From positions 235,461-299,460 of the forward strand of contig NZ_JAAVTK010000005.1 in NCBI RefSeq assembly GCF_012275535.1: 64,000 nucleotides of DNA, given 5' to 3'. How positions within the stretch are numbered: position 1 is the first letter of the stretch; each line of letters opens with the position of its first letter. The DNA comes from Hymenobacter artigasi. Lineage in GTDB: Bacteria; Bacteroidota; Bacteroidia; Cytophagales; Hymenobacteraceae. Under the pieces are notes generated by a model. It saw only the letters and a list, made by a program, of their open reading frames with translations. It did no database searches and had not been told where the DNA came from. Position numbers and translations under genes: made by a program. Positions 19,812 through 29,718 of this stretch are shown one piece after another.

Positions 19812-21312
19812 GAGATAAGGTGTTTGATTGGGGTATAAGTTGAAATAAAGCGTCTTGCCAGCGGGCGTAGGCCGTTTGGTATTGGGTACGGAGGGCCTCG
19901 GTGGGCGCCACGGTCATCAGGCATTCGAGGCCGCCGAAGGCTTCGGCCGCGCTGGCGTACACGCCCGTGCCGATGCCCGCGCCACGGGCCGCGCCCTGGG
20001 CGGCGTCGGTGTTGTAGAGTTCCAGTGTCACGTCGCCGGCGTTCACAAACGCCTCGCGGAACACCGGGCTCAGGAACATATTGGCGTTGCCGGCGCGCAC
20101 GGTGCGCACCTGCACGCCCATCTGGCGCATGATGTTCATGCCGTAAATCAGGGCGAACACGATGCCTTCCTGGGCGGCGCGCAGCAGGTGGTTTTGCGAG
20201 TGAATGTTGAAGTTGAGGCCGCGTAGCTCGGCGTCGGTGGGCCGGTTTTCCAGGATGCGCTCGGCCCCGTTGCCGAAGGGCAGGAACACGAGGCCCTCCG
20301 CTCCTACCGGGGCCAGGGCGGCGCGGCGGTTCATCTCGTCGTAGGGCAGTTCGCCCACCATTTTGCGCAGCCAGCTGTTGAGGATGCCCGTGCCGTTCAT
20401 GCACATCAGCACGCCGTTGCGGGGCTGCGCGGCCGTGTGGTTGACGTGCACAAAGGCGTTTACACGCGAGGCGGGGTCCGACGTTGGGGCATCAGTGATG
20501 CCGTAGACCACGCCCGACGTGCCGGCCGTGGCCGCGATTTCACCGGGCTGCAACACGTTAAGGGAGAAAGCATTGTTTGGCTGGTCGCCAGCCCGGTAGC
20601 TGATGGGCGTGCCGGCCGTGAGGCCCAGCTCCTGCGCGGCTTCGGCGCTCAGGTGGCCCTGCACCGAGAAGGTATCCACCACCTCGGGCAATAGCTCGGC
20701 GCTGATGCCGTAGTAGTCGAGCAGCTCCTGGGCGAGGGCCTGGTGCTTAAAATTCCAGAACACGCCTTCCGACAAACCCGACACGGTGGTTTGCAGCTGG
20801 CCGCTCATTCGGAAAGCGATGTAATCGCCGGGCAGCTGAATCTTGTGAATCTGGGCGTAAATCTCCGGCTCGTTTTCCCGCACCCATTTCAGCTTGGAAG
20901 CCGTGAAATTGCCGGGCGAGTTCAGGAAGTTTTCGAGGCAATACTCCTCCCCCAATTCTGCGAAAGCCTGATTGCCGAGGTCCACGGCGCGGCTGTCGCA
21001 CCAGATAATGGCCGGGCGCAGCACCTTGCCAGCCTCGTCCACCAGCACGAGTCCGTGCATCTGATAGGTGATGCCGATGCCGGCCACGCGGTCGGTTTCG
21101 AAGCCATAAGCAGCCTTGAGCTCGGCGGTGGCGTTCACGCACTCCTGCCACCAGCGCTCGGGGCGCTGTTCGGCCCAGCCGGCCTGGGGCACGCTAATTT
21201 CCATCTCCTGCTTGGGCGAGATGGCCGTGGCCACCGCCTTGCCGGTGGCAATGTCGAGCAGCGAGACCTTAACGGATGAGCTACCGATGTCGTAGCCGAG
21301 AAGGTATTTCAT
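19804..21312 (-). CDS. xylB: Xylulokinase
   Basis: Phosphorylates D-xylulose to xylulose-5-phosphate for the pentose phosphate pathway. The 502-residue FGGY-family kinase shows the N-terminal phosphate loop ([15 protein letters not shown]), the substrate region ([24 protein letters not shown]) and the C-terminal ATP domain ([23 protein letters not shown]). The length is normal. It precedes xylA in the transcript with an 8-base overlap. Upstream is a copy of the dispersed repeat and then the acetylesterase gene. Confidence 0.95.
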   Translation of the reverse strand: MKYLLGYDIGSSSVKVSLLDIATGKAVATAISPKQEMEISVPQAGWAEQRPERWWQECVNATAELKAAYGFETDRVAGIGITYQMHGLVLVDEAGKVLRPAIIWCDSRAVDLGNQAFAELGEEYCLENFLNSPGNFTASKLKWVRENEPEIYAQIHKIQLPGDYIAFRMSGQLQTTVSGLSEGVFWNFKHQALAQELLDYYGISAELLPEVVDTFSVQGHLSAEAAQELGLTAGTPISYRAGDQPNNAFSLNVLQPGEIAATAGTSGVVYGITDAPTSDPASRVNAFVHVNHTAAQPRNGVLMCMNGTGILNSWLRKMVGELPYDEMNRRAALAPVGAEGLVFLPFGNGAERILENRPTDAELRGLNFNIHSQNHLLRAAQEGIVFALIYGMNIMRQMGVQVRTVRAGNANMFLSPVFREAFVNAGDVTLELYNTDAAQGAARGAGIGTGVYASAAEAFGGLECLMTVAPTEALRTQYQTAYARWQDALFQLIPQSNTLSHV

Positions 21313-21340
21313 ATTGATAAACAGATTGGAAAAACTCCGT

Positions 21341-21377
21341 TATGCTGAACTTGCCGAAGCATCTCCACCGCTTCGTT
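21341..21377. repeat. Dispersed hairpin repeat, copy 2
   Basis: TATGCTGAACTTGCCGAAGC and the following bases to 21377 match the reverse complement of 6518-6557 with only a few differences. It is followed by GC-rich sequence up to the acetylesterase stop at 21443. It lies upstream of xylB, so it could affect the xylB 5' untranslated region or simply be a repeat that tolerates intergenic sites. Confidence 0.7.
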
Positions 21378-21442
21378 GCGGCGGTTTGCCTCACCCCTGG
21401 CCTATCCTTCGAGCAAACGGAGTCTGGCGAAGGGGTAGCATG

Positions 21443-23455
21443 TTAGAGCACATCGGCAGCCGTCGTAAATGGAGAAGCTGGCAGGCCTTCCTTGTTGTAC
21501 AGGTTGGCTCCTTCGGGGTTGTCGGCCCAGGCGTAGCGCACCACGGTGGGCGTCGTCACCTGTTCGTTCCAGACCACTACTTTGCCGCCCTCAATCCGGG
21601 CTTGGGCCCAGACGAATTTCTTGTCCGGACCCGCCACGGCAAAGCCTTTCAGCTCGCCGCCGCCCTTAGCCATCAGGCCACCGCCAATACTGGCGAAGCT
21701 GAGCGTGGCTTTATTCCCCGCTACTTGCATCGCCTGATAGAGCGGGCCGGAAGCCACCACTTTCTTTTCGCCGTAGGCCACTTTTTGGGCGGCCAGCGCG
21801 AGGCGGTGGCCCACGGTCTGCTTATCAAGCGGGTGAATGTCGTTCCACTCGCCCACATCCGAAATCACGGCCATGGCAGTGTTCGGCACGGCCAAGGTGC
21901 GGCGCTGGGCATCGCGCACGCCCGCCCAGCCGCTTTCGCCGGGCTCTGGTTTCACGGCCATGAAGTTGGCCAGCTGCACGTAGAGAAAGGGCAGCGTGGG
22001 TCGCTGCAGGTGGGTGCGCCAGTCGGCAATCAGGCTGGTCATCAGGGCCTCGTAGTCCTGCGGGTGGCCGGTGTTGCTTTCGCCCTGGTACCAGAGCACG
22101 CCTTTCACGGCGTAGTTCAGCACCGGCGCAATCATGCCATTGTAGAGGCCGCCGGGCTGGTACTGAAACGTGGTAGTGCCCGGCGTGGGGGCCGAGGTAG
22201 CGCCCAACTTATACTGCCAGGGCCCGCGCAGGTCAATGGTTTGGCCACCGGCAATGAGCTGGTAATTCTTCTCCGGCGTGAAGCCGCCGCGCCCGCCATT
22301 GCTGATGAGGCGCACCGTAATGACATTTTTGCCGGACTTGAGCACACCGGCTTTCACCTCGTATTTGCGGGGCGGATACTGGTAGCCGGTGCTGCCCACC
22401 AGCTGCCCGTTGATGTAAGTGGAGTCGGCATCAACCAGCGTGCCCAGCTCCAGTCGGGCGGGCTGGCCGGCCATGGCGGCCGGCACCTCCACTTCCTTGC
22501 GGAACCAGACCACGCCGTTCACCAAGCCCAGGGGCGTCTGGCTGGCCCAGTAGCCGGGCACGTTCATACTGGCCCAGCCGCTGGCGTCGTAGCCAGGGGC
22601 CGACCACTTCTGCTGGCCCCGCGCTTCGCCCTGGTCGGCTTGGTAGAGCTGCTTGTACCAGTCGGACACGGCCGCGCCTTCGCGCTGCCGTATGCCCGCT
22701 ACCATAGCGCTGTCTTTATACTTGGCGCCCTGCTGCTCGTACTTCGGAAACTCCTTCAGGGCGTCGGCGCTCAGCCAGGCTTCGGCCGGCGAGCCACCCA
22801 CGGCATCCTTGATGATGCCCACCGGCACCTGGTATTTGGCGTTGATTTCCTTGGCGAAGAAGTAAGCCACGCCCGAGAATTGCAGCACGGTTTGCGGGTC
22901 GGCCGCAATCCACTTGCCACCGGTTACGTCGGTGCGCAGCCGCTGGAAGTCGTAGGTCAAGGGTATTTCGTATTGCCGGATGCGCGGGTTGGCGGCCTGG
23001 GCGATAACGTCGGGGTACTTGTCGCGCAAGCGAAGCATGGGCGTTTCCATGTTCGACTGGCCCGAGCACAGCCATACGTCGCCCACCAGAATATCCTTCA
23101 CGGTTAGCTCGTTGCTGGCCTTGATGCGCAGGTCGTAGGGGCCACCGGCCTTCATGGCGGGCAGCGTCACGCGCCACTGGCCATCGGAGCCGGTAGTAGC
23201 GTCGTACGTTTTGCTTTGGAAAGCCACCGCCACCTTTTCGCCCGGCTTGGCCCAGCCCCAGATGCGCACCGGCTGCTCACGCTGGAGCACCATGCCGTTG
23301 CTCACCAGGCGCGGCAAGCGCACCTGTGCCTGCACCGGGCCGGCAGCCAGCAGGCCGCCTACGGTGGCCAAAGTCAGGAAGAAAGTCCTGCGGCTAGCGG
23401 CAGGCAGCCATTGCTGCCTTGCTCGTTTAGCCACATAAGGAAGTATATCAGTCAT
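21443..23455 (-). CDS. SGNH-family acetylesterase (sialate O-acetylesterase type)
   Basis: Predicted to remove acetyl groups from acetylated xylan; proteins annotated as sialate O-acetylesterases in xylan loci commonly do this. The two halves of the esterase fold are visible, with the nucleophile in LCSGQSNMETPML, the block GVLWYQGESNTGHPQDY, and the terminal Asp/His pair in VGEWNDIHPLDKQTVGHRL. A galactose-binding-like domain (about residues 330-440) is inserted in the middle. The start at 23455 yields MTDILPYVAKRARQQWLPAA followed by SRRTFFLTLATVGG, a twin-arginine-like signal, ending near VQAQ. Downstream of SusD, upstream of xylB. Confidence 0.85.
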   Translation of the reverse strand: MTDILPYVAKRARQQWLPAASRRTFFLTLATVGGLLAAGPVQAQVRLPRLVSNGMVLQREQPVRIWGWAKPGEKVAVAFQSKTYDATTGSDGQWRVTLPAMKAGGPYDLRIKASNELTVKDILVGDVWLCSGQSNMETPMLRLRDKYPDVIAQAANPRIRQYEIPLTYDFQRLRTDVTGGKWIAADPQTVLQFSGVAYFFAKEINAKYQVPVGIIKDAVGGSPAEAWLSADALKEFPKYEQQGAKYKDSAMVAGIRQREGAAVSDWYKQLYQADQGEARGQQKWSAPGYDASGWASMNVPGYWASQTPLGLVNGVVWFRKEVEVPAAMAGQPARLELGTLVDADSTYINGQLVGSTGYQYPPRKYEVKAGVLKSGKNVITVRLISNGGRGGFTPEKNYQLIAGGQTIDLRGPWQYKLGATSAPTPGTTTFQYQPGGLYNGMIAPVLNYAVKGVLWYQGESNTGHPQDYEALMTSLIADWRTHLQRPTLPFLYVQLANFMAVKPEPGESGWAGVRDAQRRTLAVPNTAMAVISDVGEWNDIHPLDKQTVGHRLALAAQKVAYGEKKVVASGPLYQAMQVAGNKATLSFASIGGGLMAKGGGELKGFAVAGPDKKFVWAQARIEGGKVVVWNEQVTTPTVVRYAWADNPEGANLYNKEGLPASPFTTAADVL

Positions 23456-23758
23456 AGCGGAGGGCTGGGTAGTAGGATAAGGTCGGGCCAGGGGTAGGGG
23501 TAGGGCCAAGCAGATTGGTTTGCCGCCTGTTGGCAGCGGATACCCGGCTTTACTGACATGCAGTCAACCAAGACAAGAAAGTAAAAAGGCTTTCGTGAGC
23601 AATAATTCCGGTTGGAACATAGGTGGCGAAATGCCCGGCCATAAACGAGTGGTCAGTGGCTGGGCGATGGCCGTATTGAATTGCTTGGATGCAATTGGCT
23701 TTCTGATTCGGTTAGCTGGCTAGCTCATGCTAAGCAGAATACCCTAAATAGCTCAATG

Positions 23759-23786
23759 CTGCCGGCCCGCCATAGCGAGCCGGCAG
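23759..23786. terminator. GC-rich hairpin after susD
   Basis: CTGCCGGC (23759-23766) pairs with GCCGGCAG (23779-23786) across a 12-base loop, 17 bases beyond the susD stop. No strong T-run follows, so it may be an RNA processing or stability element that lets susCD be expressed at higher levels than the downstream enzyme genes, rather than a full terminator. The remaining ~290 bases to the acetylesterase start contain no recognisable gene. Confidence 0.45.
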
Positions 23787-23802
23787 TTGAGTAACGAAGG
23801 CG

Positions 23803-25569
23803 CTAGTAACCCGGATTCTGGGTGATTTTACCGCTGGTGCGGTCAATTTCCGTTTGCGGAACCGGCCGCAATACATGGTAGTCCTTGATGTTGATGGCGG
23901 CATTCGAGCCGTACACCCCGCCACCCTGGCTCCGGAAAGCGGGCGCGTAGCTGGTGTTGCGGATGCGGGTGAGCAATTGGCTGGCACCGGCGGCCGTGCG
24001 GGTACGCTGCAGGTCGTACCAGCGGGTCATCTCGCCGATGAACTCGCGGGCCCGCTCGTCCAGAATGAAGTCGATGTTGACCTGGGCGGAAGTAATTTCC
24101 ATCTGGGTCGCTTTGCCGGCAGCGGCGGCGCGGCGGCGCACGACGTTGATGTAGTCGCGGGCCTGGGCCAAGTTGCCCAGGTAGAAGTACGCTTCAGCCG
24201 CAATCAGGTAGGTTTCGGACAGGCGGTAGATGATGTTGGGCCGAATCGAGAAACCGTTCACCGACGTGCGGGTGGGCGAGTCGTACTTGTTCATCGTGGG
24301 GAAGAACTCCGTGGTGTACTGGCTGGGCTGAATCACCCGGTAGGACGCGGGCTGGCGGGCCGCAATCTGGGCCAGGCGAGCCGCCGACAGCTCGCGGCCG
24401 GGGTACCAAGCGGCGGTATCGCCGACTACAGCGGCCGCTTTACCACCGTTGTTGCCGGGCTTGTTCACGCGGTACACGGTGGTGAACCAGCTGTTGTAGC
24501 GGGCGTCGGTGGTGCGCAGGGCCGCGCCGGTTTCCAGGGGCGCACCGCTGGCATCGCGCAGGATGTAGTTGTTCTCGGCGTAGTTGGTAAGCGCGTGGCG
24601 GGCGAAGGGACGGCCGTAGGGAATGCTGCGCTCCATATTGGGCAGCAGGTCGTAGCGGCTGCGGAAGTTGAAGGCGCCCACGTTCTCGCCGCCGTAGTTG
24701 AAGCCGTCGATGCGCGAGAAGGTGGCGTCGCCGTTGAACTGGGCGTTCATCAGCACTTCCTTGCCGTTCTCATTGCCATCGGCAAACACGGCTCCGGGGG
24801 TAGCTTCTAGGGCCACGCCGTAGCGCGACTGGGTGTCGATAAGCTCCTTGGCGTATTGGGCGGCCAGGGTGTAGTCGCCGATGGCACCGGCCGGAATGGC
24901 CGTGGCGCGGGTCAGGTACACCTTGGCGAGCAGGTGCAGGGCGGTGGCGCGCGTCACGCGGCCGGGCTGGGCAGCTTTGTCGGCAATATCAGCCAGCGAC
25001 TCGGTCAGGTCCTTGATAATCTGGGTGTACACGCTGGCCATGGGAGCCCGCGAAATGTCCTTGGTGGGCGAATCCACGAAGTTCAGCATCAGCGGCACGT
25101 CGCCGAAGTCGCGCACCAGCACGAAGTAGTAGTTGGCACGCAGCAGCTTGGTTTCGGCAATGAGCTGCTTCTGACGGGCCGGCACGATGCCCTGCGCCTG
25201 CGGGGCGTAGAGCAGCACGCCATTGGCGTTGTTAATCTGCGAGTAGGCTACCTGCCAGCGGAACGAGTGCGAGCCGTCGTTGAGCGGCGTCAGGTCGTTG
25301 GTGTTGTAGTCGCTCAGGCCGCTACTGATGGCCACGCCGTTGGTGAACAGGTCGGTGCCAGCCTCGGTGGTGAAGAAGCCCGAGTCGTTGCCGTAAATCT
25401 GGCGCAGCCCCGAGTACACCCCGGTCACGCCCGCCTCCACGCCCTGCGCCGTCTTGAGGAAAGACGGGATCAGTACCGATTGCGGGTTTTCATCCAGAAA
25501 GTCTTTGTTGCAGCTAGTGGCCGTTAGAAACAGTGCCGTGCCTAGCGTAATCAATACTATTTTTTTCAT
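23803..25569 (-). CDS. susD: SusD/RagB-type glycan-binding lipoprotein
   Basis: An outer-membrane surface lipoprotein of 588 residues that caps the SusC channel and binds oligosaccharides. The lipobox is at the N-terminus (TATSCNKDFLDENP), with Cys as the first mature residue. TPR-like helices and the usual SusD C-terminus (IDFILDERAREFIGEMTRWYDLQRT, then ..QTEIDRTSGKITQNPGY) are plain. It follows susC by 96 bases. The pair defines the locus as a polysaccharide utilization locus. The ligand is inferred to be arabinoxylan oligosaccharides from the enzymes nearby; it cannot be read from SusD itself. Confidence 0.95.
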   Translation of the reverse strand: MKKIVLITLGTALFLTATSCNKDFLDENPQSVLIPSFLKTAQGVEAGVTGVYSGLRQIYGNDSGFFTTEAGTDLFTNGVAISSGLSDYNTNDLTPLNDGSHSFRWQVAYSQINNANGVLLYAPQAQGIVPARQKQLIAETKLLRANYYFVLVRDFGDVPLMLNFVDSPTKDISRAPMASVYTQIIKDLTESLADIADKAAQPGRVTRATALHLLAKVYLTRATAIPAGAIGDYTLAAQYAKELIDTQSRYGVALEATPGAVFADGNENGKEVLMNAQFNGDATFSRIDGFNYGGENVGAFNFRSRYDLLPNMERSIPYGRPFARHALTNYAENNYILRDASGAPLETGAALRTTDARYNSWFTTVYRVNKPGNNGGKAAAVVGDTAAWYPGRELSAARLAQIAARQPASYRVIQPSQYTTEFFPTMNKYDSPTRTSVNGFSIRPNIIYRLSETYLIAAEAYFYLGNLAQARDYINVVRRRAAAAGKATQMEITSAQVNIDFILDERAREFIGEMTRWYDLQRTRTAAGASQLLTRIRNTSYAPAFRSQGGGVYGSNAAINIKDYHVLRPVPQTEIDRTSGKITQNPGY

Positions 25570-25665
25570 GATAATGGCTGATGGAAAAGTTGGTGGTGGA
25601 TGGAGGGAAGGTGCCGGACCGCCGGGGTACTACCGCCGGTAGCCCGGCACCTTCGCCATCATCTT

Positions 25666-28600
25666 TTAAAAGCCCAGGTTTACGCCCACAATGAAGGAAC
25701 GCGTGACCGGGTAGTTGCTGCCACCTTGGAAGTCGATATTGGCCGAGGCAGTGCCCGTATTGCTGAAGCGCGACGAGTACGACAGGGCATCGGGGTCGAT
25801 GGCCTTGTTGCGCTGGAAGTACTTGTCGGCGGCCCAGATGTAGGGGTTTTGCACCTGCACATACACGCGGGCCGAGCTCATGTAGGCCGATTTGGCCCAG
25901 GCGGCCGGAATGGTGTAGCCCAGGTCAATGCTGCGAATCTTGATGAAGGTGCCGCTGTGGTAGCCCAACGTCGAGCCGTAGTTAGGCCACTCGTTGGCGC
26001 GGGCCGTCTGGTCGGGCTGGGGGTATTCGTTGCTGGCGTTGGTAGGCGTCCAGTAGTCGAAGTTCAGCTGGTTGCGGCGGCCGGTGTTGGTAGCATAGTA
26101 GCTGGGGCCGAAGGAGAACGGGTCCACCACGGTGGCGCCCACGCGGGTCAGGGCCACAATGTTCAGGTCGAAGCCTTTGAAGCGGAAGCGGTTGGTAAAG
26201 CCCGCTTCGAACTTGGGCTGGCGCGAGCCGATAATCTGACGGTCGGCACCGTCAATCTTGCCGTCGTTGTTCACGTCTTCCACCTTAATCTGGCCGGGTT
26301 TGGAGCCGTATTTCTTGGCCAGGTCAGCCTCGTCGGTTTGCCAGATGCCCAGTTTCTTGAAGTCGTAAATCACGTACAGCGGCTGCCCAATGAAGCGTTG
26401 GTTACCAATGTCATCGCGCGGGCTGCCATCGGCATTGTACAGGTTCAGGTCGAGCACGCGCTCGCGGTTCACGGTGAAGTTCCAGTCGGTGCTCCACTCA
26501 AAGCCGCCGGGGTTCACTGAACGCACGTTGGCCGTGGTGAGCGAGATTTCAATACCCCGGTTTTGGGTCTGGCCGGCGTTGCGCACAAAAGCGCTGTAGC
26601 CGCTGGCAGTAGGCAGCGCGTCGGGCAGCAGCAGGTCGCTGGTGCGCTGCTGGTACAGCTCCACCGAACCCGTGAGGCGGTTGTCAAACAAGCCGAAGTC
26701 CAGGCCGAAGTTGGTGGTAGTAGTGTATTCCCAACCCAGAGCCGGATTCGGAATGTTGCTGGGAACTACGCCCACGGCACCTACGGCGCCATAGTTGTAG
26801 TAGCCCGAGCCCAGGCCGGCGGCCAGGGAGCCCTGCGTCTGGTAGGGGTTGATGGCGGTGCTGCCCACCCGGCCCAGGCTGGCGCGCAGCTTCAGCACGC
26901 TCAGCCAGTCCTGGCCTTTCAGAAACGACTCGTTGGCTACGTTCCAGGCAATAGCGGCCGAGGGGAACTGCTTGTACTTGTTGCCGGGCGCCAGGCGCGA
27001 CGAGCCGTCGATACGCGAGGTCAGCGTGACCGAGTACCGGTTATCGAACGCGTAGTTGATGCGGGCCATGTAGGACTCCAGCGCCCAGTCGATGGGCTGG
27101 CGGTTGGCATTGGTCACGCTGTTGGGGGTGCCTGCGCCCAGGTTGGTGTTGAGCTGATAGTCGGCCAGCGTGGCCTGCACCGAGCCACCAAAACCGTCGT
27201 TGTGGTAGGTTTGACGGCTGTAGAGGGCCGTTACGTTCAGGTCGTGCTTCTCAGCAAACGTGCGGTTGCAGGTCAGAATGTTCTCGGCCAGCAGGTTGTA
27301 GGCAATGCTCGACCCGCTGCTGGCCGTGTTGTTGCCGTTGCCGTTCTGCGGGGTTTTGGAGGCGTAGAAGGCGTCGTCGGCCTGGGTCCGGCCATCGAGG
27401 CCCACGTTGAGGCGGTAGTCCAGCCCTTTCAGGATGTTCACCTGCCCGTAGAGGCTATTGAATGTGCGCAGGCGCCGGCGACGGTCCAGGTGGGCATTGG
27501 GCGTATACAGCGTAAGCGGGTTCGAGAGCTGGTCGGCGGTGGGGTATAGCAGGGGAATGCCGTCGTTATCGTAGGCCGAGGCCAGCGGACTAGTCGTCAG
27601 AATCTGATACAGCACGTTCACGTTAGGGTCCTTCTCATCCGTGAAAGTGTTCAGCGTGTTCATCCCTACTTTCACCCGGGTTCCTATCTTCTGGTCGAGC
27701 GTGCCGCGAATCGAGTAGCGCTCGAAGCGTTGCACTGGCACAATCCCGGTTTCGTCGTAGTAGCCCAGCGAAGCCGAGTACTGCGTCTGCTCGGTGCCGC
27801 CGCTCACACCCAGCGTGTGGTTCTGAATGTGGCCATTCTGAAACAGCAGGCTCTGGTAATCGGTGGTTTTACCGGCAGCGTAGTTGGCCCGCTCATCAGC
27901 CGTCAGGAAAGTGGTGGCGGTGGCGGGGTCGAAAGTGGGCGTCTGAGCTTTGTAGCCTTGCAGGCGGTAGTCGTAATACTGCTGGCCATTTTGCAGGTCG
28001 AACCGGTCGTAGATACGCTTCTGGCCGTAGTATCCGCTGTAGGTGGCACGGGCCGCGCCGGGCTTGCCGCGGCGCGTCGAAATCAGCATAACGCCGTTGG
28101 CACCGCGGGCTCCGTAGATGGCCGTCGAAGAGGCATCCTTCAGCACCTCCACCGACAGCAGGTCGTCGGGGTTCAGGTCGTTGATGCTGCCATCGTAGGG
28201 CACACCGTCCACCACCAGCAGCGGGTCGTTGCTGCCCGAGAGTGAGCGGTTGCCCCGGATGCGGATGGTGGGCGACTGGCCCGGCGCGGTGCCGTTGCTC
28301 GCAATGGTGATACCCGCCGCGCGGCCTTGCAAAGCCTGCGCTACGTTGGCCACCGGCACATCGTGCAGGGCCTGCTCGTCAACCGAGGATATGGCGCCCG
28401 TCACCTGGCTTTTGCGCTGCGTACCGTAGCCCACTACCTGAATCTCGTTCAGGGCCTGGGTTTCGGTGGTCAGGCGCGCGCTCACGCTACCCGAGGTGCC
28501 CACTGGCACCTCTTTCTTTTCGTAGCCAATCGAGCTGATGACCAGCGTATTGCTCCCCTCTGGCACCGCCAGCGAGTATTCGCCCGAAGCATTGGTGGTG

Positions 28601-28803
28601 GCCCCGATGGTGGTGCCTTTCACAATGACCGTGACGCCGGGCAGGGCCTCGCCCTTATCGGACGTGATGGTGCCGGAAACCGTGCGGCTGGCCTGTGCGA
28701 AGGCTGCCGATGGCATCAGACTACCAAGCAGCAGAACCGCTCCCATAACTGGCGCTAGCGGCCGTAACGGCCGTGGCGCAATGACAGATAAAGGTACTCG
28801 CAT
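25666..28803 (-). CDS. susC: SusC-type TonB-dependent transporter
   Basis: A 1045-residue outer-membrane transporter for xylan oligosaccharides. After the signal peptide (about 1-37, ending AFAQ) comes a carboxypeptidase-regulatory-like domain (GTITSDKGEALPGVTVIVKG), then the plug (GYGTQRKSQVTGAISSVDEQ; PTIRIRGNRSLSGSNDPLLV; GARGANGVMLISTRRGK) and a 22-strand barrel ending in ITRSFIVGVNLGF-like sequence. The SusC signature after the plug and partnership with SusD distinguish it from siderophore receptors. There is no extra STN domain, so it is not coupled to an anti-sigma factor; regulation is more likely through the LacI-type regulator upstream. Confidence 0.95.
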   Translation of the reverse strand: MRVPLSVIAPRPLRPLAPVMGAVLLLGSLMPSAAFAQASRTVSGTITSDKGEALPGVTVIVKGTTIGATTNASGEYSLAVPEGSNTLVISSIGYEKKEVPVGTSGSVSARLTTETQALNEIQVVGYGTQRKSQVTGAISSVDEQALHDVPVANVAQALQGRAAGITIASNGTAPGQSPTIRIRGNRSLSGSNDPLLVVDGVPYDGSINDLNPDDLLSVEVLKDASSTAIYGARGANGVMLISTRRGKPGAARATYSGYYGQKRIYDRFDLQNGQQYYDYRLQGYKAQTPTFDPATATTFLTADERANYAAGKTTDYQSLLFQNGHIQNHTLGVSGGTEQTQYSASLGYYDETGIVPVQRFERYSIRGTLDQKIGTRVKVGMNTLNTFTDEKDPNVNVLYQILTTSPLASAYDNDGIPLLYPTADQLSNPLTLYTPNAHLDRRRRLRTFNSLYGQVNILKGLDYRLNVGLDGRTQADDAFYASKTPQNGNGNNTASSGSSIAYNLLAENILTCNRTFAEKHDLNVTALYSRQTYHNDGFGGSVQATLADYQLNTNLGAGTPNSVTNANRQPIDWALESYMARINYAFDNRYSVTLTSRIDGSSRLAPGNKYKQFPSAAIAWNVANESFLKGQDWLSVLKLRASLGRVGSTAINPYQTQGSLAAGLGSGYYNYGAVGAVGVVPSNIPNPALGWEYTTTTNFGLDFGLFDNRLTGSVELYQQRTSDLLLPDALPTASGYSAFVRNAGQTQNRGIEISLTTANVRSVNPGGFEWSTDWNFTVNRERVLDLNLYNADGSPRDDIGNQRFIGQPLYVIYDFKKLGIWQTDEADLAKKYGSKPGQIKVEDVNNDGKIDGADRQIIGSRQPKFEAGFTNRFRFKGFDLNIVALTRVGATVVDPFSFGPSYYATNTGRRNQLNFDYWTPTNASNEYPQPDQTARANEWPNYGSTLGYHSGTFIKIRSIDLGYTIPAAWAKSAYMSSARVYVQVQNPYIWAADKYFQRNKAIDPDALSYSSRFSNTGTASANIDFQGGSNYPVTRSFIVGVNLGF

Positions 28804-28855
28804 GATGAATGAGTGGGTTTTGTGGTGGGTTTTTTTGGTTAACTAAGAGGCAGAA

Positions 28856-29665
28856 TCAGAAGCCGATGGAGTTGCCGCCATCCACGGGCAGCGACGCGCC
28901 GGTGATGTAGCGGGCCGCCTCGGAGGCGAGGAAAACGGCCGCGTTCCCGATGTCTTCGGGCTGGCCGAATTTGCCCATGGGGGTGCGGCGCATGGCCCGG
29001 TCGCGGCGGTCGGGGTCGGAGTTCATGGCCGTGCGGCTCATGGCCGTTTCGATGAAGCCAGGCGCGATGGCATTCACTCGCACGCCGTGGCCCGAAAACT
29101 CGGAGGCCAGAACCTTCACCATGCCTTCAACCGCCGATTTGGAGGCCGCGTAGGCCACCACCCGGTCGATGCCGTAGTAAGCGGCCATCGAGGAAATCAT
29201 CAGAATAACGCCTTTGCGGCGGGCCACCATTCGGGTGGCACAGGCCCGCGTGAGGGCAAATACCGAGTGAAGGTTGGTGTGCAGAATGCGGCTGAATTCA
29301 TCGTCGGTTACTTCCAGCGCGGGTTTTTTGAGGTTGATGCCGGCGTTGTTTACCAGAATGTCCAGCGGGCCGTGGGTGGCTTCTATCCGGGCCACCAGCC
29401 CCTCGATGGAAGACAGGTCGGTGACGTCGTTGACGAGGTACTGCGCCGACTCGCCCAGGTGTTCCACGGCATCGCGCAACACTTCCTCGCGCCGGCCGGT
29501 GATGACCACCGTGGCGCCGGCTTCGGTCATGCAGCGGGCTATTTCCAGCCCAATGCCGGTACCTCCGCCGGTTATCAGCGCCAGCTTGCCATCCAACGAA
29601 AAGACGTTGGCGGGGTGAGGAAGGTCGGCGATGGCCGCGCCGGATGTATGTACTTGGTTCTCCAT
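28856..29665 (-). CDS. SDR-family oxidoreductase, probable fructuronate/mannonate oxidoreductase
   Basis: A classical short-chain dehydrogenase of 269 residues. It has the cofactor-binding motif ITGGGTGIGLEIA, NNAGINLKKP, catalytic Ser in MISSMAAYYGIDR and the Tyr-x3-Lys pair in VAYAASKSA; the C-terminus reads ITGASLPVDGGNS. It is close to gluconate 5-dehydrogenase/2-deoxy-gluconate dehydrogenase types. With uxuA two genes upstream and no classical uxuB in the window, the likely reaction is reduction of D-fructuronate to D-mannonate, the step feeding UxuA. That substrate is an inference from position only. Confidence 0.8.
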   Translation of the reverse strand: MENQVHTSGAAIADLPHPANVFSLDGKLALITGGGTGIGLEIARCMTEAGATVVITGRREEVLRDAVEHLGESAQYLVNDVTDLSSIEGLVARIEATHGPLDILVNNAGINLKKPALEVTDDEFSRILHTNLHSVFALTRACATRMVARRKGVILMISSMAAYYGIDRVVAYAASKSAVEGMVKVLASEFSGHGVRVNAIAPGFIETAMSRTAMNSDPDRRDRAMRRTPMGKFGQPEDIGNAAVFLASEAARYITGASLPVDGGNSIGF

Positions 29666-29718
29666 GTTGATAAGCGTTGCAGCGAAGAAGCTATTTCAGT
29701 TGATAGAAGTCCACCAGA

